Below are positions 35,857 to 43,726 of a DNA stretch of 64,000 bases, in pieces; position 1 is the first letter of the stretch, and each line of letters opens with the position of its first letter. The position numbers and the translations under genes are program-made. The stretch comes from Actinomycetota bacterium (GTDB taxonomy: Bacteria; Actinomycetota; Actinomycetes; Actinomycetales; Microbacteriaceae), in assembly GCA_009704945.1 (NCBI GenBank), contig WLDG01000001.1:1-64000 (forward strand), written 5' to 3'. Under the pieces are notes generated by a model. It was not told the origin of the DNA, searched no databases, and saw only the letters and a list, made by a program, of their open reading frames with translations.

Positions 35857-37503
35857 TTATCGCTTGCTCTTCAGCGCCTTTGGCTTGCGCTTAGGCTGCT
35901 CCTCAATGGCAGGGGAGTGGTCAGCGTGAGCGATTTCGTATTCCGCCTTTGAAACTGGAGCAATCCTGTCCTCAAAGTAAATACGGGAAAGCACTGCGCG
36001 AATCTTTGTGCCAATTGTGATCTTGCCGTCCTTGTTAGGGCGAGGCATGATCGGCTCATAGTCCTTGAAGTCAACGAGTTTCCATAGTTCGTACTTGTCA
36101 ACTGGTTCATGGACTTCAATGTATTCACCGTGCGGCAAGCGAACTACTCGACCTGTCTCTCGTCCGTGCAGCACAATCTCACGATCCTTGCGTTGCAGGG
36201 CCAGACAGGTTCTCTTGGTGATCCAATAGGCCATGACTGGACCAAGAATCAACAGGATCTGCATTGCCACTAGGACGTGGTTTAGCGACATCTGGAAGAA
36301 GATTGCAATGAGGTCTGTCGATGCAGCAGCCCACAGAATCGCATAGAAGACAACACCTGCAGCACCAATTGCGGTCCTAGTCGGGGCGTTGCGTGGACGG
36401 TCAAGCACGTGGTGCTCTCTCTTGTCGCCAGTCACCCAAGCTTCGATGAAGGGGTAAGCGGCAACTAATGCCAAGAACACCAATGACACGATAATTGGCA
36501 GCATCACACCCATCGGAATTACATATCCAAAAATTGCAATGTCAAGGTGGCCAGGAGCCAATCGAAGAGCTCCATCGAGCCAACCGATGTACCAGTCAGG
36601 CTGAGTACCTGCTGAAACAGGGGATGGGTCATACGGCCCATAGTTCCAAATCGGGTTGATCGTGAAAGTAGCGGAGATTGCCGCAATCACACCAAATACC
36701 AAGAAGAAGAATCCGCCTGCCTTGGCAACGTAAACAGGCATTAGCGGGTAGCCAACTACGTTGGCGTCGCTGCGACCAGGCCCTGGATAGTGGGTGTGCT
36801 TGTGAACAATCACCATCATCAGGTGGAAGGCCAACAGAGCAATGATTAGTGCGGGGATAATCATGATGTGCAAGCTGTAAAGACGCGCGATTACTTCTGT
36901 TCCGGGGAACTCTCCGCCAAACAAGCCAGAGGAAATCGCCGGACCAATTACTGGCACGCCCTTGATCATTCCATCAATAATTCTCAAACCGTTACCTGAT
37001 AGCAGGTCGTCTGGCAGGGAGTAGCCGGTGAAGCCAGCTGCCATACCAAGGATGAATAGCAAGAATCCAACAACCCAGTTCAGCTCTCTTGGCTTGCGGA
37101 ATGCTCCGGTGAAAAACACTCGCAGCATGTGAAGACCAGCGGCGGCCATGAAAACTAGAGCCGCCCAGTGATGGATCTGTCGCATGAGCAAACCACCACG
37201 GATGTCAAAGCTGATGTCAAGAGACGATGCATAAGCAACTGTCATCTCAGCGCCCTTGAGAGGTGCGTAGCTTCCGTCGTAGTAGGTGTGAGCCATCGAG
37301 GGCTGGAAGAAGAATGTTAGAAATGTTCCAGAGATGATCAGAATCACAAAGGAATACATCGCGACTTCACCGAGCATGAAGCTCCAGTGATCAGGGAAGA
37401 CCTTGCGACCGAAGTTCTTTAGAACAGTGCCGACGGTCAGGCGCTCGTCAATGTAATTGGCTGCTTTACCTAGGGCTGTCTTTGGCTCAGTAGTAGAACT
37501 CAT
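35857..37503 (-). CDS. qcrB: Cytochrome bc1 complex cytochrome b subunit
   Basis: QcrB oxidises menaquinol and carries hemes bL and bH. The 548-residue protein has the b6/bc-type core with histidine ligands in RQIHHWAALVFMAAAGLHMLRVF and SLHIMIIPALIIALLAFHLMMVIVHKHTHYPGPG, and a quinol-site region in WNYGPYDPSPVSAGTQPDWYIGWLDGALRL. The PDWY motif is present (in place of PEWY). A long cytoplasmic C-terminal extension rich in basic residues is typical of actinobacteria. It is the last gene of ctaE-qcrC-qcrA-qcrB, three bases after qcrA. Confidence 0.96.
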   Translation of the reverse strand: MSSTTEPKTALGKAANYIDERLTVGTVLKNFGRKVFPDHWSFMLGEVAMYSFVILIISGTFLTFFFQPSMAHTYYDGSYAPLKGAEMTVAYASSLDISFDIRGGLLMRQIHHWAALVFMAAAGLHMLRVFFTGAFRKPRELNWVVGFLLFILGMAAGFTGYSLPDDLLSGNGLRIIDGMIKGVPVIGPAISSGLFGGEFPGTEVIARLYSLHIMIIPALIIALLAFHLMMVIVHKHTHYPGPGRSDANVVGYPLMPVYVAKAGGFFFLVFGVIAAISATFTINPIWNYGPYDPSPVSAGTQPDWYIGWLDGALRLAPGHLDIAIFGYVIPMGVMLPIIVSLVFLALVAAYPFIEAWVTGDKREHHVLDRPRNAPTRTAIGAAGVVFYAILWAAASTDLIAIFFQMSLNHVLVAMQILLILGPVMAYWITKRTCLALQRKDREIVLHGRETGRVVRLPHGEYIEVHEPVDKYELWKLVDFKDYEPIMPRPNKDGKITIGTKIRAVLSRIYFEDRIAPVSKAEYEIAHADHSPAIEEQPKRKPKALKSKR

Positions 37504-37506
37504 TTT

Positions 37507-38523
37507 CTATTTCCTCATGTCCCAGAACGAAGGGCCAACTGGCTCAAGGAAGTCGCTTTGAGCAACTAGATATCCCTCATCATCAACTGTGATTGGCAGC
37601 TGGGGGAGAGGGCGAGCAGCAGGACCGAATATAACCTTGCAGTGGTCTGCCAGGTCAAAGGTTGACTGGTGGCAAGGGCAAAGCAGGTGATGCGTGTGCT
37701 GCTCATAAAGTGCAACTGGGCAGCCCACGTGGGTGCAGATCTTGGAGTAAGCAACGATTCCGTCGTAACTCCAAGAAGCCTTGGCTGGATCCTCTTTGAG
37801 ATCGCCTGGATTTACTCTGACGAGCAAAACAGCAGCCTTAGCCTTTTCCTCCAGTTTGTGTTCTTCTAATTCACTAAGGCCTTCCGGAATAACGTGGAAG
37901 ACCGAGCCAATAGTGACTTCGGAAGCTTTGATTGGAATACCAGTCGGGTCTCTGGTTAAGCGAGTACCTGGTGCCCACATAGTTCTCTTCAGTGTGTCGC
38001 CAACCACTGGACCTAGGTCACCAAAAATTACAACCGCAGGGATTGGGAAGAATGCTAAAGCGCCGTATAGCGTTCTGCGAATCAACTTGCGACGACTGAA
38101 ACCAGATTCACCATCTGCGAGCTTAACAATTTCGATTGCTTGCGCTCGAGCCTCATCAGTGCTGCGAGCAGTGTGACGCTCTTCGGAAACTTCATTGTCC
38201 GGCATCAGAGTTTTTGCCCAGTGCACTGCACCAAAACCAATACCTAATAGCGACAAAGCCATGCCGATACCCATCCAGAATGTGTTGTTTCTGGTCGCAC
38301 TTAGGTCGCCTTCTACAATCGGGAATGCAAAGAATCCCCAAACTGCAATTACAGCGCCGATCATGCTGATGATGAACATTGCTGATACTTGGCGTTCAGC
38401 ATTTCGAGCGTGGTGTTCGCTCTTGTCGGTCATTCTCTCGCGGTGTGGCTCAAGACCAGGATCTGCAATTGGACGAACAATGTTTGTGGCACTGCCTGCG
38501 GTGTACTTCTCTAGATCGCTCAT
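37507..38523 (-). CDS. qcrA: Cytochrome bc1 complex Rieske iron-sulfur subunit
   Basis: QcrA transfers electrons from menaquinol to QcrC through a [2Fe-2S] cluster. The cluster motifs are CTHVGCPVALYEQ and CPCHQSTFDLADHC near residues 265-295. Three N-terminal membrane helices are visible, two near residues 45-95 and one before the Rieske domain (LYGALAFFPIPAVVIFGDLGP), as is typical for actinobacteria. The ORF track starts 21 codons early at 38586; ATG 38523 (MSDLEKYTAGS) overlaps the qcrC stop by one base and gives 338 residues. Confidence 0.96.
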   Translation of the reverse strand: MSDLEKYTAGSATNIVRPIADPGLEPHRERMTDKSEHHARNAERQVSAMFIISMIGAVIAVWGFFAFPIVEGDLSATRNNTFWMGIGMALSLLGIGFGAVHWAKTLMPDNEVSEERHTARSTDEARAQAIEIVKLADGESGFSRRKLIRRTLYGALAFFPIPAVVIFGDLGPVVGDTLKRTMWAPGTRLTRDPTGIPIKASEVTIGSVFHVIPEGLSELEEHKLEEKAKAAVLLVRVNPGDLKEDPAKASWSYDGIVAYSKICTHVGCPVALYEQHTHHLLCPCHQSTFDLADHCKVIFGPAARPLPQLPITVDDEGYLVAQSDFLEPVGPSFWDMRK

Positions 38524-39308
38524 TAGTTTGCCTTTGCTCCGAGCCAAACTGTGATGGCGATGATGAAACCAATTCCAAATATCCAAGTGAAGAGACCTTC
38601 TGCCACTGGACCAATTGAACCTAGTTCGTAGCCGCCAACTGATTCAAAATCTTCTACATACTTCAAATAAGAAATGATGTCTTTTTTGTCTTCAGGAGTC
38701 AGGTTTGCATCACTGAAAACTGGCATGTTCTGCGGGCCCGTAACCATGGCTTCATAGATGTGTTTCTCCGATACGCCTTGAAGACCAGGTGCGAACTTGC
38801 CCTCAGTCAAAGCACCACCGGCGCCAACGGCGTTGTGACACATCGCGCAGTTAATTCTGAATAACTCACCACCATGGGTGACATCACCATCAGTTCGCAA
38901 AAATTCTTCTGCTGGAATTGCCGGTCCAGGTGCAAGTGATGCTACGTATGCAGCCATCGCAAGAATTTGCTCTTCAGTGAACTGGACAGGTTTTTTGTAA
39001 AGCTGTGGTCCAGATGCTTGACCGGGCATACGTCCGGTACCAACTTGGAAATCAACAGATGCTGCACCAACACCGATAACGCTTGGGCCACCAATCGCAC
39101 CCTCGCCATTGGTTCCGTGACAGCTAGCGCAGTTAGCAAGGAAAAGTTTTCTTCCTTCAGAAATTTGTTCAGGAGATCCAAACTCAGCTTGGTATGTCTG
39201 AGTTGCTGCAGCGTAACCGCCACCAGAAAGTATTAGACCAAGGAAGATCACAACTCCGAGTGCCCAAGGGCGACGACGCATTGGTTTCTGATTCAACTGA
39301 CTCTCCAT
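38523..39308 (-). CDS. qcrC: Cytochrome bc1 complex diheme cytochrome c subunit
   Basis: QcrC holds two c-type hemes and replaces soluble cytochrome c by feeding the CuA site of CtaC directly. Two CxxCH motifs are visible: CASCHGTNGEGAIGGP and CAMCHNAVGAGGAL. An N-terminal signal-anchor (ALGVVIFLGLILSGGGYAAA) and a C-terminal anchor (GLFTWIFGIGFIIAITVWLGA) flank them. ATG 39308 (MESQLNQKPMRRRP) is preferred to the track start at 39350, which would overlap ctaE. The protein is 261 residues long. Confidence 0.96.
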   Translation of the reverse strand: MESQLNQKPMRRRPWALGVVIFLGLILSGGGYAAATQTYQAEFGSPEQISEGRKLFLANCASCHGTNGEGAIGGPSVIGVGAASVDFQVGTGRMPGQASGPQLYKKPVQFTEEQILAMAAYVASLAPGPAIPAEEFLRTDGDVTHGGELFRINCAMCHNAVGAGGALTEGKFAPGLQGVSEKHIYEAMVTGPQNMPVFSDANLTPEDKKDIISYLKYVEDFESVGGYELGSIGPVAEGLFTWIFGIGFIIAITVWLGAKAN

Positions 39309-39310
39309 TT

Positions 39311-39931
39311 TTATTTCAACACGTAAATCACTAGGAACAAACCAATCCATACCACGTCCACGAAGTGCCAGTAGTAGGAAGTGACAATCGCGCTAGTTGC
39401 TTCGCGATGTCCAAAATTCTTAGCTGCGTATGCTCGACCGATCACAATCAAGAATGCAATTAACCCACCAGTTACGTGAAGAGCGTGAAAACCAGTCGTC
39501 AAATAAAAAGCTGAACCATAAGAGTTTGAGCTGAGGGTGATGCCCTCACTTATCAGCATCGCGTATTCCCACACCTGGCCGGATACGAAAATTGCACCGA
39601 GAATGTATGTCAGGAAGAACCACTCAACCATTCCCCATTTCACTGGAGACCAGCCCGTGCGCTTGGCTTGCATTCGTTCTGCCGCGAAAACACCAAACTG
39701 GGCAGTGAATGAAGAAGAAACCAAAATCAGAGTGTTTATAAGTGCAAACGGAACGTTAAGAATCTGAGTGTCATTAGCCCAAAGATCTGGTGCGCCTGCT
39801 CGTAGCGAGAAGTACATGGCAAACAGACCAGCGAAGAACATAACCTCGCTGCCAAGCCAAACAATGGTGCCAACGCTGGTCGCGTTGGGACGCTGAATGG
39901 TCAAAGGAGCTACTGAAGAGGGTGCGGACAT
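39311..39931 (-). CDS. ctaE: Cytochrome c oxidase subunit III
   Basis: CtaE is the structural subunit III of the aa3 oxidase. It has five membrane helices in 206 residues. Signatures are [60 protein letters not shown] and [21 protein letters not shown]. It leads the minus-strand ctaE-qcrC-qcrA-qcrB operon, the standard actinobacterial order. Its promoter must lie in the 102-base gap to the divergent trpD gene. Confidence 0.96.
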   Translation of the reverse strand: MSAPSSVAPLTIQRPNATSVGTIVWLGSEVMFFAGLFAMYFSLRAGAPDLWANDTQILNVPFALINTLILVSSSFTAQFGVFAAERMQAKRTGWSPVKWGMVEWFFLTYILGAIFVSGQVWEYAMLISEGITLSSNSYGSAFYLTTGFHALHVTGGLIAFLIVIGRAYAAKNFGHREATSAIVTSYYWHFVDVVWIGLFLVIYVLK

Positions 39932-40033
39932 GACTCAATTCTAACTTGCAAATTTCCCTCAGATGCCCGAATTTACGCGGTTTTTACGAATCTTTATACG
40001 CAGGCACAAAATTTCAAGCAATAGACTTTTACA

Positions 40034-41098
40034 ATGAGCGCATACAGCTGGGCAAATGTTTTGAGTTTCCTGCTAGCAGGGGAGGACCTGCAAAAGGAAC
40101 AAGCCAGCTGGGCCATGCGCCAAATCATGTCGGGTGAAGCGACTCCATCACAAATCGGTGCTTTCATGTTGGCCTTGCGAGGCAAAGGTGAAACCGTTGA
40201 AGAACTCGCTGGCCTAGTCGATGTGATGCTCGAGAATTCTCTGCTGCTCGAAACCGGCAGCGATGCCATTGACATTGTGGGAACCGGGGGAGACCTCCAA
40301 GGAACAGTCAACATCAGTTCAATGGCCTCGATAGTTGCGGCCAGTTGTGGCGTTCCAGTTCTCAAGCACGGATCGCGGTCGGCTTCAGGTAAAACCGGAT
40401 CCTCAGAAATGCTGGAGGTGCTGGGGATCAGGCTTGATTTGGCCCCTCAGCAGGTCACAGAAGTCTTCAAGCGAGTAGGCATAACCTTCTTCTTCGCACC
40501 CGTTTTTCACCCCGCTATGAGGCATGTAGCCCCAATCCGAAAGGAATTAGGAGTCCCAACAACCTTCAACTTTCTAGGACCCTTGGCAAACCCTGCCCAG
40601 CCAATCGCGACGGCCTTGGGGGTAGCAAATGAAGCCATAGCCCCACTGATGGCCCAGGAAATGGCAAATCGAGGGAGAACTGCCCTGGTTTTTAGGTCAA
40701 AAGACGGCCTTGACGAGCTTTCTTCCACATCTACCAACCAAATTTGGCAGGTCAGTGGAGGCAAAGTTTCATATTGCGAACTGAATTCGACTGATTTGGG
40801 GATAGAGGGTGCTGCGATGGACCAACTCAAGGGGGGAGACGCTCAGCACAATGCCCAAGTAGCAAGCAAGCTACTAGCCGGCGATGATTTTGCAAACTCC
40901 AAACAGATTGGCGATGTAGTCGCTCTAAACGCCGCTGCAGGCCTTGTTGCATATCAGCTGGCTAAAGACCCAAACCTGTCGGAAAAATCGATTCTGGATC
41001 GCTTTCAAGGAGCTATTCAAGCGACTCAGCCGGCAATAGCCAACGGCCAGGCCCACCAAAAACTAGTGGCCTGGGCTGCGGCCACTCAGCAGTTTTAG
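40034..41098 (+). CDS. trpD: Anthranilate phosphoribosyltransferase
   Basis: TrpD joins anthranilate and phosphoribosyl pyrophosphate, the second step of tryptophan synthesis. The PRPP loop is DIVGTGGDLQGTVNISSMASIVAASCGVPVLKHGSRSASGKTGSSEMLEVLG near residues 78-130; the usual HGNRAVSSKSGSAD reads HGSRSASGKTGSSE here, a mild variant. FFFAPVFHPAMRHVAPIRKELGVPTTFNFLGPLANPAQP binds anthranilate. The 354-residue length is normal. No other trp gene is adjacent; a stand-alone trpD next to the cytochrome genes is common in actinobacteria. Confidence 0.95.
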   Translation: MSAYSWANVLSFLLAGEDLQKEQASWAMRQIMSGEATPSQIGAFMLALRGKGETVEELAGLVDVMLENSLLLETGSDAIDIVGTGGDLQGTVNISSMASIVAASCGVPVLKHGSRSASGKTGSSEMLEVLGIRLDLAPQQVTEVFKRVGITFFFAPVFHPAMRHVAPIRKELGVPTTFNFLGPLANPAQPIATALGVANEAIAPLMAQEMANRGRTALVFRSKDGLDELSSTSTNQIWQVSGGKVSYCELNSTDLGIEGAAMDQLKGGDAQHNAQVASKLLAGDDFANSKQIGDVVALNAAAGLVAYQLAKDPNLSEKSILDRFQGAIQATQPAIANGQAHQKLVAWAAATQQF

Positions 41099-41212
41099 GC
41101 ATCTCGGCGGGGAAGGGTCCCCAAAAACTTAGTTGACATAATGTTTATTATCGGCACTCTGTCTGTACCGACAACCCTGCTCACAGAGGCCAAATCAGGT
41201 CTCCTTGATGGC
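41099..41212. other. Intergenic spacer between convergent trpD and the yczE-like gene
   Basis: This 114-base spacer holds a GGGGA-AGGG-TCCCC hairpin (41109-41122) and an AT-rich inverted repeat ATAAT-GTTT-ATTAT (41138-41151). Read on the minus strand, TTGTCG and GATAAT could form a weak promoter pointing into the 3' end of trpD. No coding frame or tRNA is seen. Confidence 0.4.
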
Positions 41213-41818
41213 CTACACCCTGCCATCGCGATCAGCCAGTTTGAATAGGCGCAGGCCCAGTTGGTTTAGGTAGCCAATTCCGAGGGCAAATATCAAAGTT
41301 CCTTCGCGCACTTGGCCACCCAGCAAGAAGCCAACAATAACGACCAGGACTTCAACTGAGCTTCTTGAGATCCAGAATGGGATTTTGGCCCTTTCGGCAA
41401 TTCCAAACATCAGTCCATCTCGGGGGCCTTTTCCCATGCCACAAGAGATATACATGCCGGTGGCAAATGAAATAACCACCATGCCAAGCAAGAACATTGC
41501 CACTTTGAGCGGATAGCTATCGGGCGTTGGCAGATAATAAAGAGCCAAATCTGCAAACAAACCGACCAAAATTGCGTTTGAAATAGTGCCAATTCCTGGC
41601 TTAACTTTCAATGGAATCCACAGGAGCAATACAAAAACGCTGACTACCACGGTTGAAACACCGAAGGTGAGTCCTGATTGCACGCTGATTCCCTGAGCTA
41701 GAACGTCCCACGGCGCAATTCCAATAGCTGCATCAACTGTTAGCGCGACACCAATTCCGTAAATGAACAGGCCGGCATAGAGTTTTGCCAACCGAATTAC
41801 AAAATTAGACTGAAGCAC
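41213..41818 (-). CDS. YczE/YitT-like integral membrane protein
   Basis: A 201-residue protein with five or six membrane helices. FIYGIGVALTVDAAIGIAPWDVLAQGISVQSGLTFGVSTVVVSVFVLLLW and the second-half repeat SFATGMYISCGMGKGPRDGLMFGIAERAKIPFWISRSSVEVLVVIVGFLLGGQVREGTLIFALGIGYLNQ mark the YczE family. Both halves carry G-x-G-P-x-D-like turns, suggesting an internal repeat. No biochemical role is established. GTG start; it diverges from the GDPD gene over 31 bases. Confidence 0.85.
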   Translation of the reverse strand: MLQSNFVIRLAKLYAGLFIYGIGVALTVDAAIGIAPWDVLAQGISVQSGLTFGVSTVVVSVFVLLLWIPLKVKPGIGTISNAILVGLFADLALYYLPTPDSYPLKVAMFLLGMVVISFATGMYISCGMGKGPRDGLMFGIAERAKIPFWISRSSVEVLVVIVGFLLGGQVREGTLIFALGIGYLNQLGLRLFKLADRDGRV

Positions 41819-41849
41819 CGCTAAATGTTACTGGGAGGAAGAGCAAACG

Positions 41850-42599
41850 GTGGTCAAACCATATTTCTCACCCCCCAAACCTAGGGTCTTTGCACATAGA
41901 GGATTGGCAGATCCGCTTGATCTCGACGAGAACACAATCGAAGCATTCGCAGCCGCGCTAGAGCACGGCGCCACACACCTCGAATCCGATACCCAAGCTA
42001 CTCGTGACGGACACGCAGTTATGTTTCACGACGCTGATCTGCGACGTGTTGCAGGAGTCGATGCAACAGTCTCTGAGCTAACCCTTAGCGAAATAAGAGA
42101 AATTCGTCTCAGCAAGGGTGGCAGGATTCCAACATTGGTAGACACTCTCTCCCACTTCCCTGCTGCATTCTTTAACCTAGACATAAAAACAAAAGCCGCT
42201 ATTGAACCAACTATTGATGCGATAGAGAAAACTCAGGCGCATACGCGAGTCCTGGTGTCATCATTTTCAAATCCAACCCGCAAAGCAGCACTCAGGAAAT
42301 TCACACAACCGGTCGCAACTAGCGCCTCGGCTTCAGTCGCAATTGCAGCTTGGGTGAGCCACAAGTGGTTGCTCGGAATAGGTTTCAACCGCATTGTCGA
42401 TGGCGTCGACGCACTACAGGTTCCGACAAATCTGGGCTTTATTAGGTTTGCCGACAAAGCGTTTATCGATCGGATTCGCAGCCAGCAAAAAGAAATCCAT
42501 TTTTGGACCATCAATGAGATCAATGAGATGCAAGAACTGCTCCAACTTGGAGCCGATGGCATTGTCACCGATCGCGTTGATCTCTTCAAAGCTGGGTAA
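41850..42599 (+). CDS. Glycerophosphodiester phosphodiesterase
   Basis: A GDPD-family TIM barrel enzyme that hydrolyses glycerophosphodiesters to glycerol 3-phosphate and an alcohol. The catalytic motif is FAHRGLADPLDLDENTIEAFAAALEHGATHLESDTQATRDGHAVMFHDADLRRVAG, with both histidines (HRG and FHD) and the metal-binding glutamates. INEINEMQELLQLGADGIVTDRVDLF is the C-terminal signature. No signal peptide is seen, so it is probably cytoplasmic. GTG start with GGGAGGA about ten bases upstream. rbpA follows after a short spacer. Confidence 0.93.
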   Translation: MVKPYFSPPKPRVFAHRGLADPLDLDENTIEAFAAALEHGATHLESDTQATRDGHAVMFHDADLRRVAGVDATVSELTLSEIREIRLSKGGRIPTLVDTLSHFPAAFFNLDIKTKAAIEPTIDAIEKTQAHTRVLVSSFSNPTRKAALRKFTQPVATSASASVAIAAWVSHKWLLGIGFNRIVDGVDALQVPTNLGFIRFADKAFIDRIRSQQKEIHFWTINEINEMQELLQLGADGIVTDRVDLFKAG

Positions 42600-42668
42600 A
42601 GCCTGAGAGTTCATTAAAAAGGGGATTTACCACTCCCCCTGATTTGTTCTCTCTCAAAAGGAGTGCAA

Positions 42669-43028
42669 ATGACTGAATCCATGCGGGGAATGCGATTAGG
42701 TTCGCAGTCGATGGAACGTGAAGACGGCGTCGAGCTTGCATTGCGCAGAAATGTCTCCTATCGCTGTGTTGAAGGACATGAGTTCACCGTCACATTCGCA
42801 CTTGGTGCGGAATCTCCCGCTGAGTGGGAGTGCAAACAATGCAAGAACAAGGCTCTCTTAGTTGGGGGTGTGGAGCTTCAGAAGATTGAAGCAGGAGAAG
42901 TTGATAAACCTCGAACTCACTACGACATGGTTCTCGAGCGGCGGACAAAAGCTGAGTTGGAAGACCTTTTGCAAGAAGTCCTAGCTGACATGCGCAAAAG
43001 ACGTTCCGCTGGAAAGCTAAGTGCCTAG
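42669..43028 (+). CDS. rbpA: RNA polymerase-binding protein RbpA
   Basis: RbpA is an actinobacterial activator that binds the beta/beta-prime clamp and the principal sigma factor to stabilise the open complex. The N-terminal tail MTESMRGMRLGSQSMEREDGVELA contacts DNA. The zinc-ribbon-like core follows (VSYRCVEGHEFTVTFALGAESPAEWECKQCKNKALL). The sigma-interacting helix lies at the C-terminus (RTHYDMVLERRTKAELEDLLQEVLADMRKRR). ATG 42669 is preferred to GTG 42663 because AAAAGGAG precedes it at good spacing. The stop overlaps the convergent ppm gene by four bases (CTAG). Confidence 0.96.
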   Translation: MTESMRGMRLGSQSMEREDGVELALRRNVSYRCVEGHEFTVTFALGAESPAEWECKQCKNKALLVGGVELQKIEAGEVDKPRTHYDMVLERRTKAELEDLLQEVLADMRKRRSAGKLSA

Positions 43029-43726
43029 GGTTTTCGCAAACCCCACTTTGTGCACAACCAAAAAGCTTCAACAACAATCCAAAAGCTCATTTTGCTTTTG
43101 CCGCCATCCCTCTCGACAAAGCGGATGGGAACTTCCCTAATTGCTGCTCCATGAGCCTCTGCTCGCATAGTCATTTCAACTTGAAAGGCGTATCCATGCG
43201 CCTGCATCTCGTTAATCGGAAGCTTTTCTAGCAAACCCCTGGAGTAGACCCGAAAGCCTGAGGTCATGTCGGCTACTTGGCTCTTCAGAAGGAATCTTGC
43301 GTATCGATTTCCGGTTTTTGAGATCGCTTTTCTGAGCTTGGACCAGTTGGACACCTCTCCCCCATCAATCCAGCGTGAGCCAACAACTAAATCATTCTGC
43401 GCAACACTCTCCAGCATGAGCTTGAGATCTACTGGTCGATGCGATCCATCTGCGTCCATCTCAACAAAATGCGAATAGGGACTAGTTAGTCCCCTCTGAA
43501 ATCCAGCTCGGTAGGCAGCTCCCAAACCTTCTCGCTTGTGCCTGTGCATTACTGAAACTCTTTTATCAGAACTTGCTAGGCGGTCTGCAATTGCTCCAGT
43601 GCCATCAGGGGAATTGTCATCAATAATCATCAGATCAACAGTTGGATTAAAGTTGAATAATTCTTTTGCTGTCTTTTCAAGTGTTTCCGCCTCGTTGTAA
43701 GTCGGCATTAGAACCAGTGTTTTCAA
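43025..43726 (-). CDS. Polyprenol monophosphomannose synthase (GT2)
   Basis: A family 2 glycosyltransferase that moves mannose from GDP-mannose to polyprenyl phosphate, making the donor for extracytoplasmic mannosylation. VLMPTYNEAETLEKTAKEL, LMIIDDNSPDGTGAIADRLA and HFVEMDADGSHRPVDL (DxD metal site) are typical of DPM1/Ppm1. In mycobacteria the catalytic domain is fused or adjacent to Lnt. Here the two are separate genes with a four-base overlap, lnt first. No membrane helix is obvious, so membrane location may depend on Lnt. Glycolipid and glycoprotein targets are not visible. Confidence 0.9.
   Translation of the reverse strand: MKTLVLMPTYNEAETLEKTAKELFNFNPTVDLMIIDDNSPDGTGAIADRLASSDKRVSVMHRHKREGLGAAYRAGFQRGLTSPYSHFVEMDADGSHRPVDLKLMLESVAQNDLVVGSRWIDGGEVSNWSKLRKAISKTGNRYARFLLKSQVADMTSGFRVYSRGLLEKLPINEMQAHGYAFQVEMTMRAEAHGAAIREVPIRFVERDGGKSKMSFWIVVEAFWLCTKWGLRKP

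Noticed and set aside
41109-41122. GGGGA-AGGG-TCCCC as the trpD terminator
   Set aside because: It is followed by A residues, not T residues, on the plus strand.
42606-42656. Terminator or riboswitch before rbpA (GAGAG...GGGG...CCCC...CTCTC)
   Set aside because: The GGGG/CCCC stem has a loose ten-base loop and no T-run; evidence too weak to annotate.
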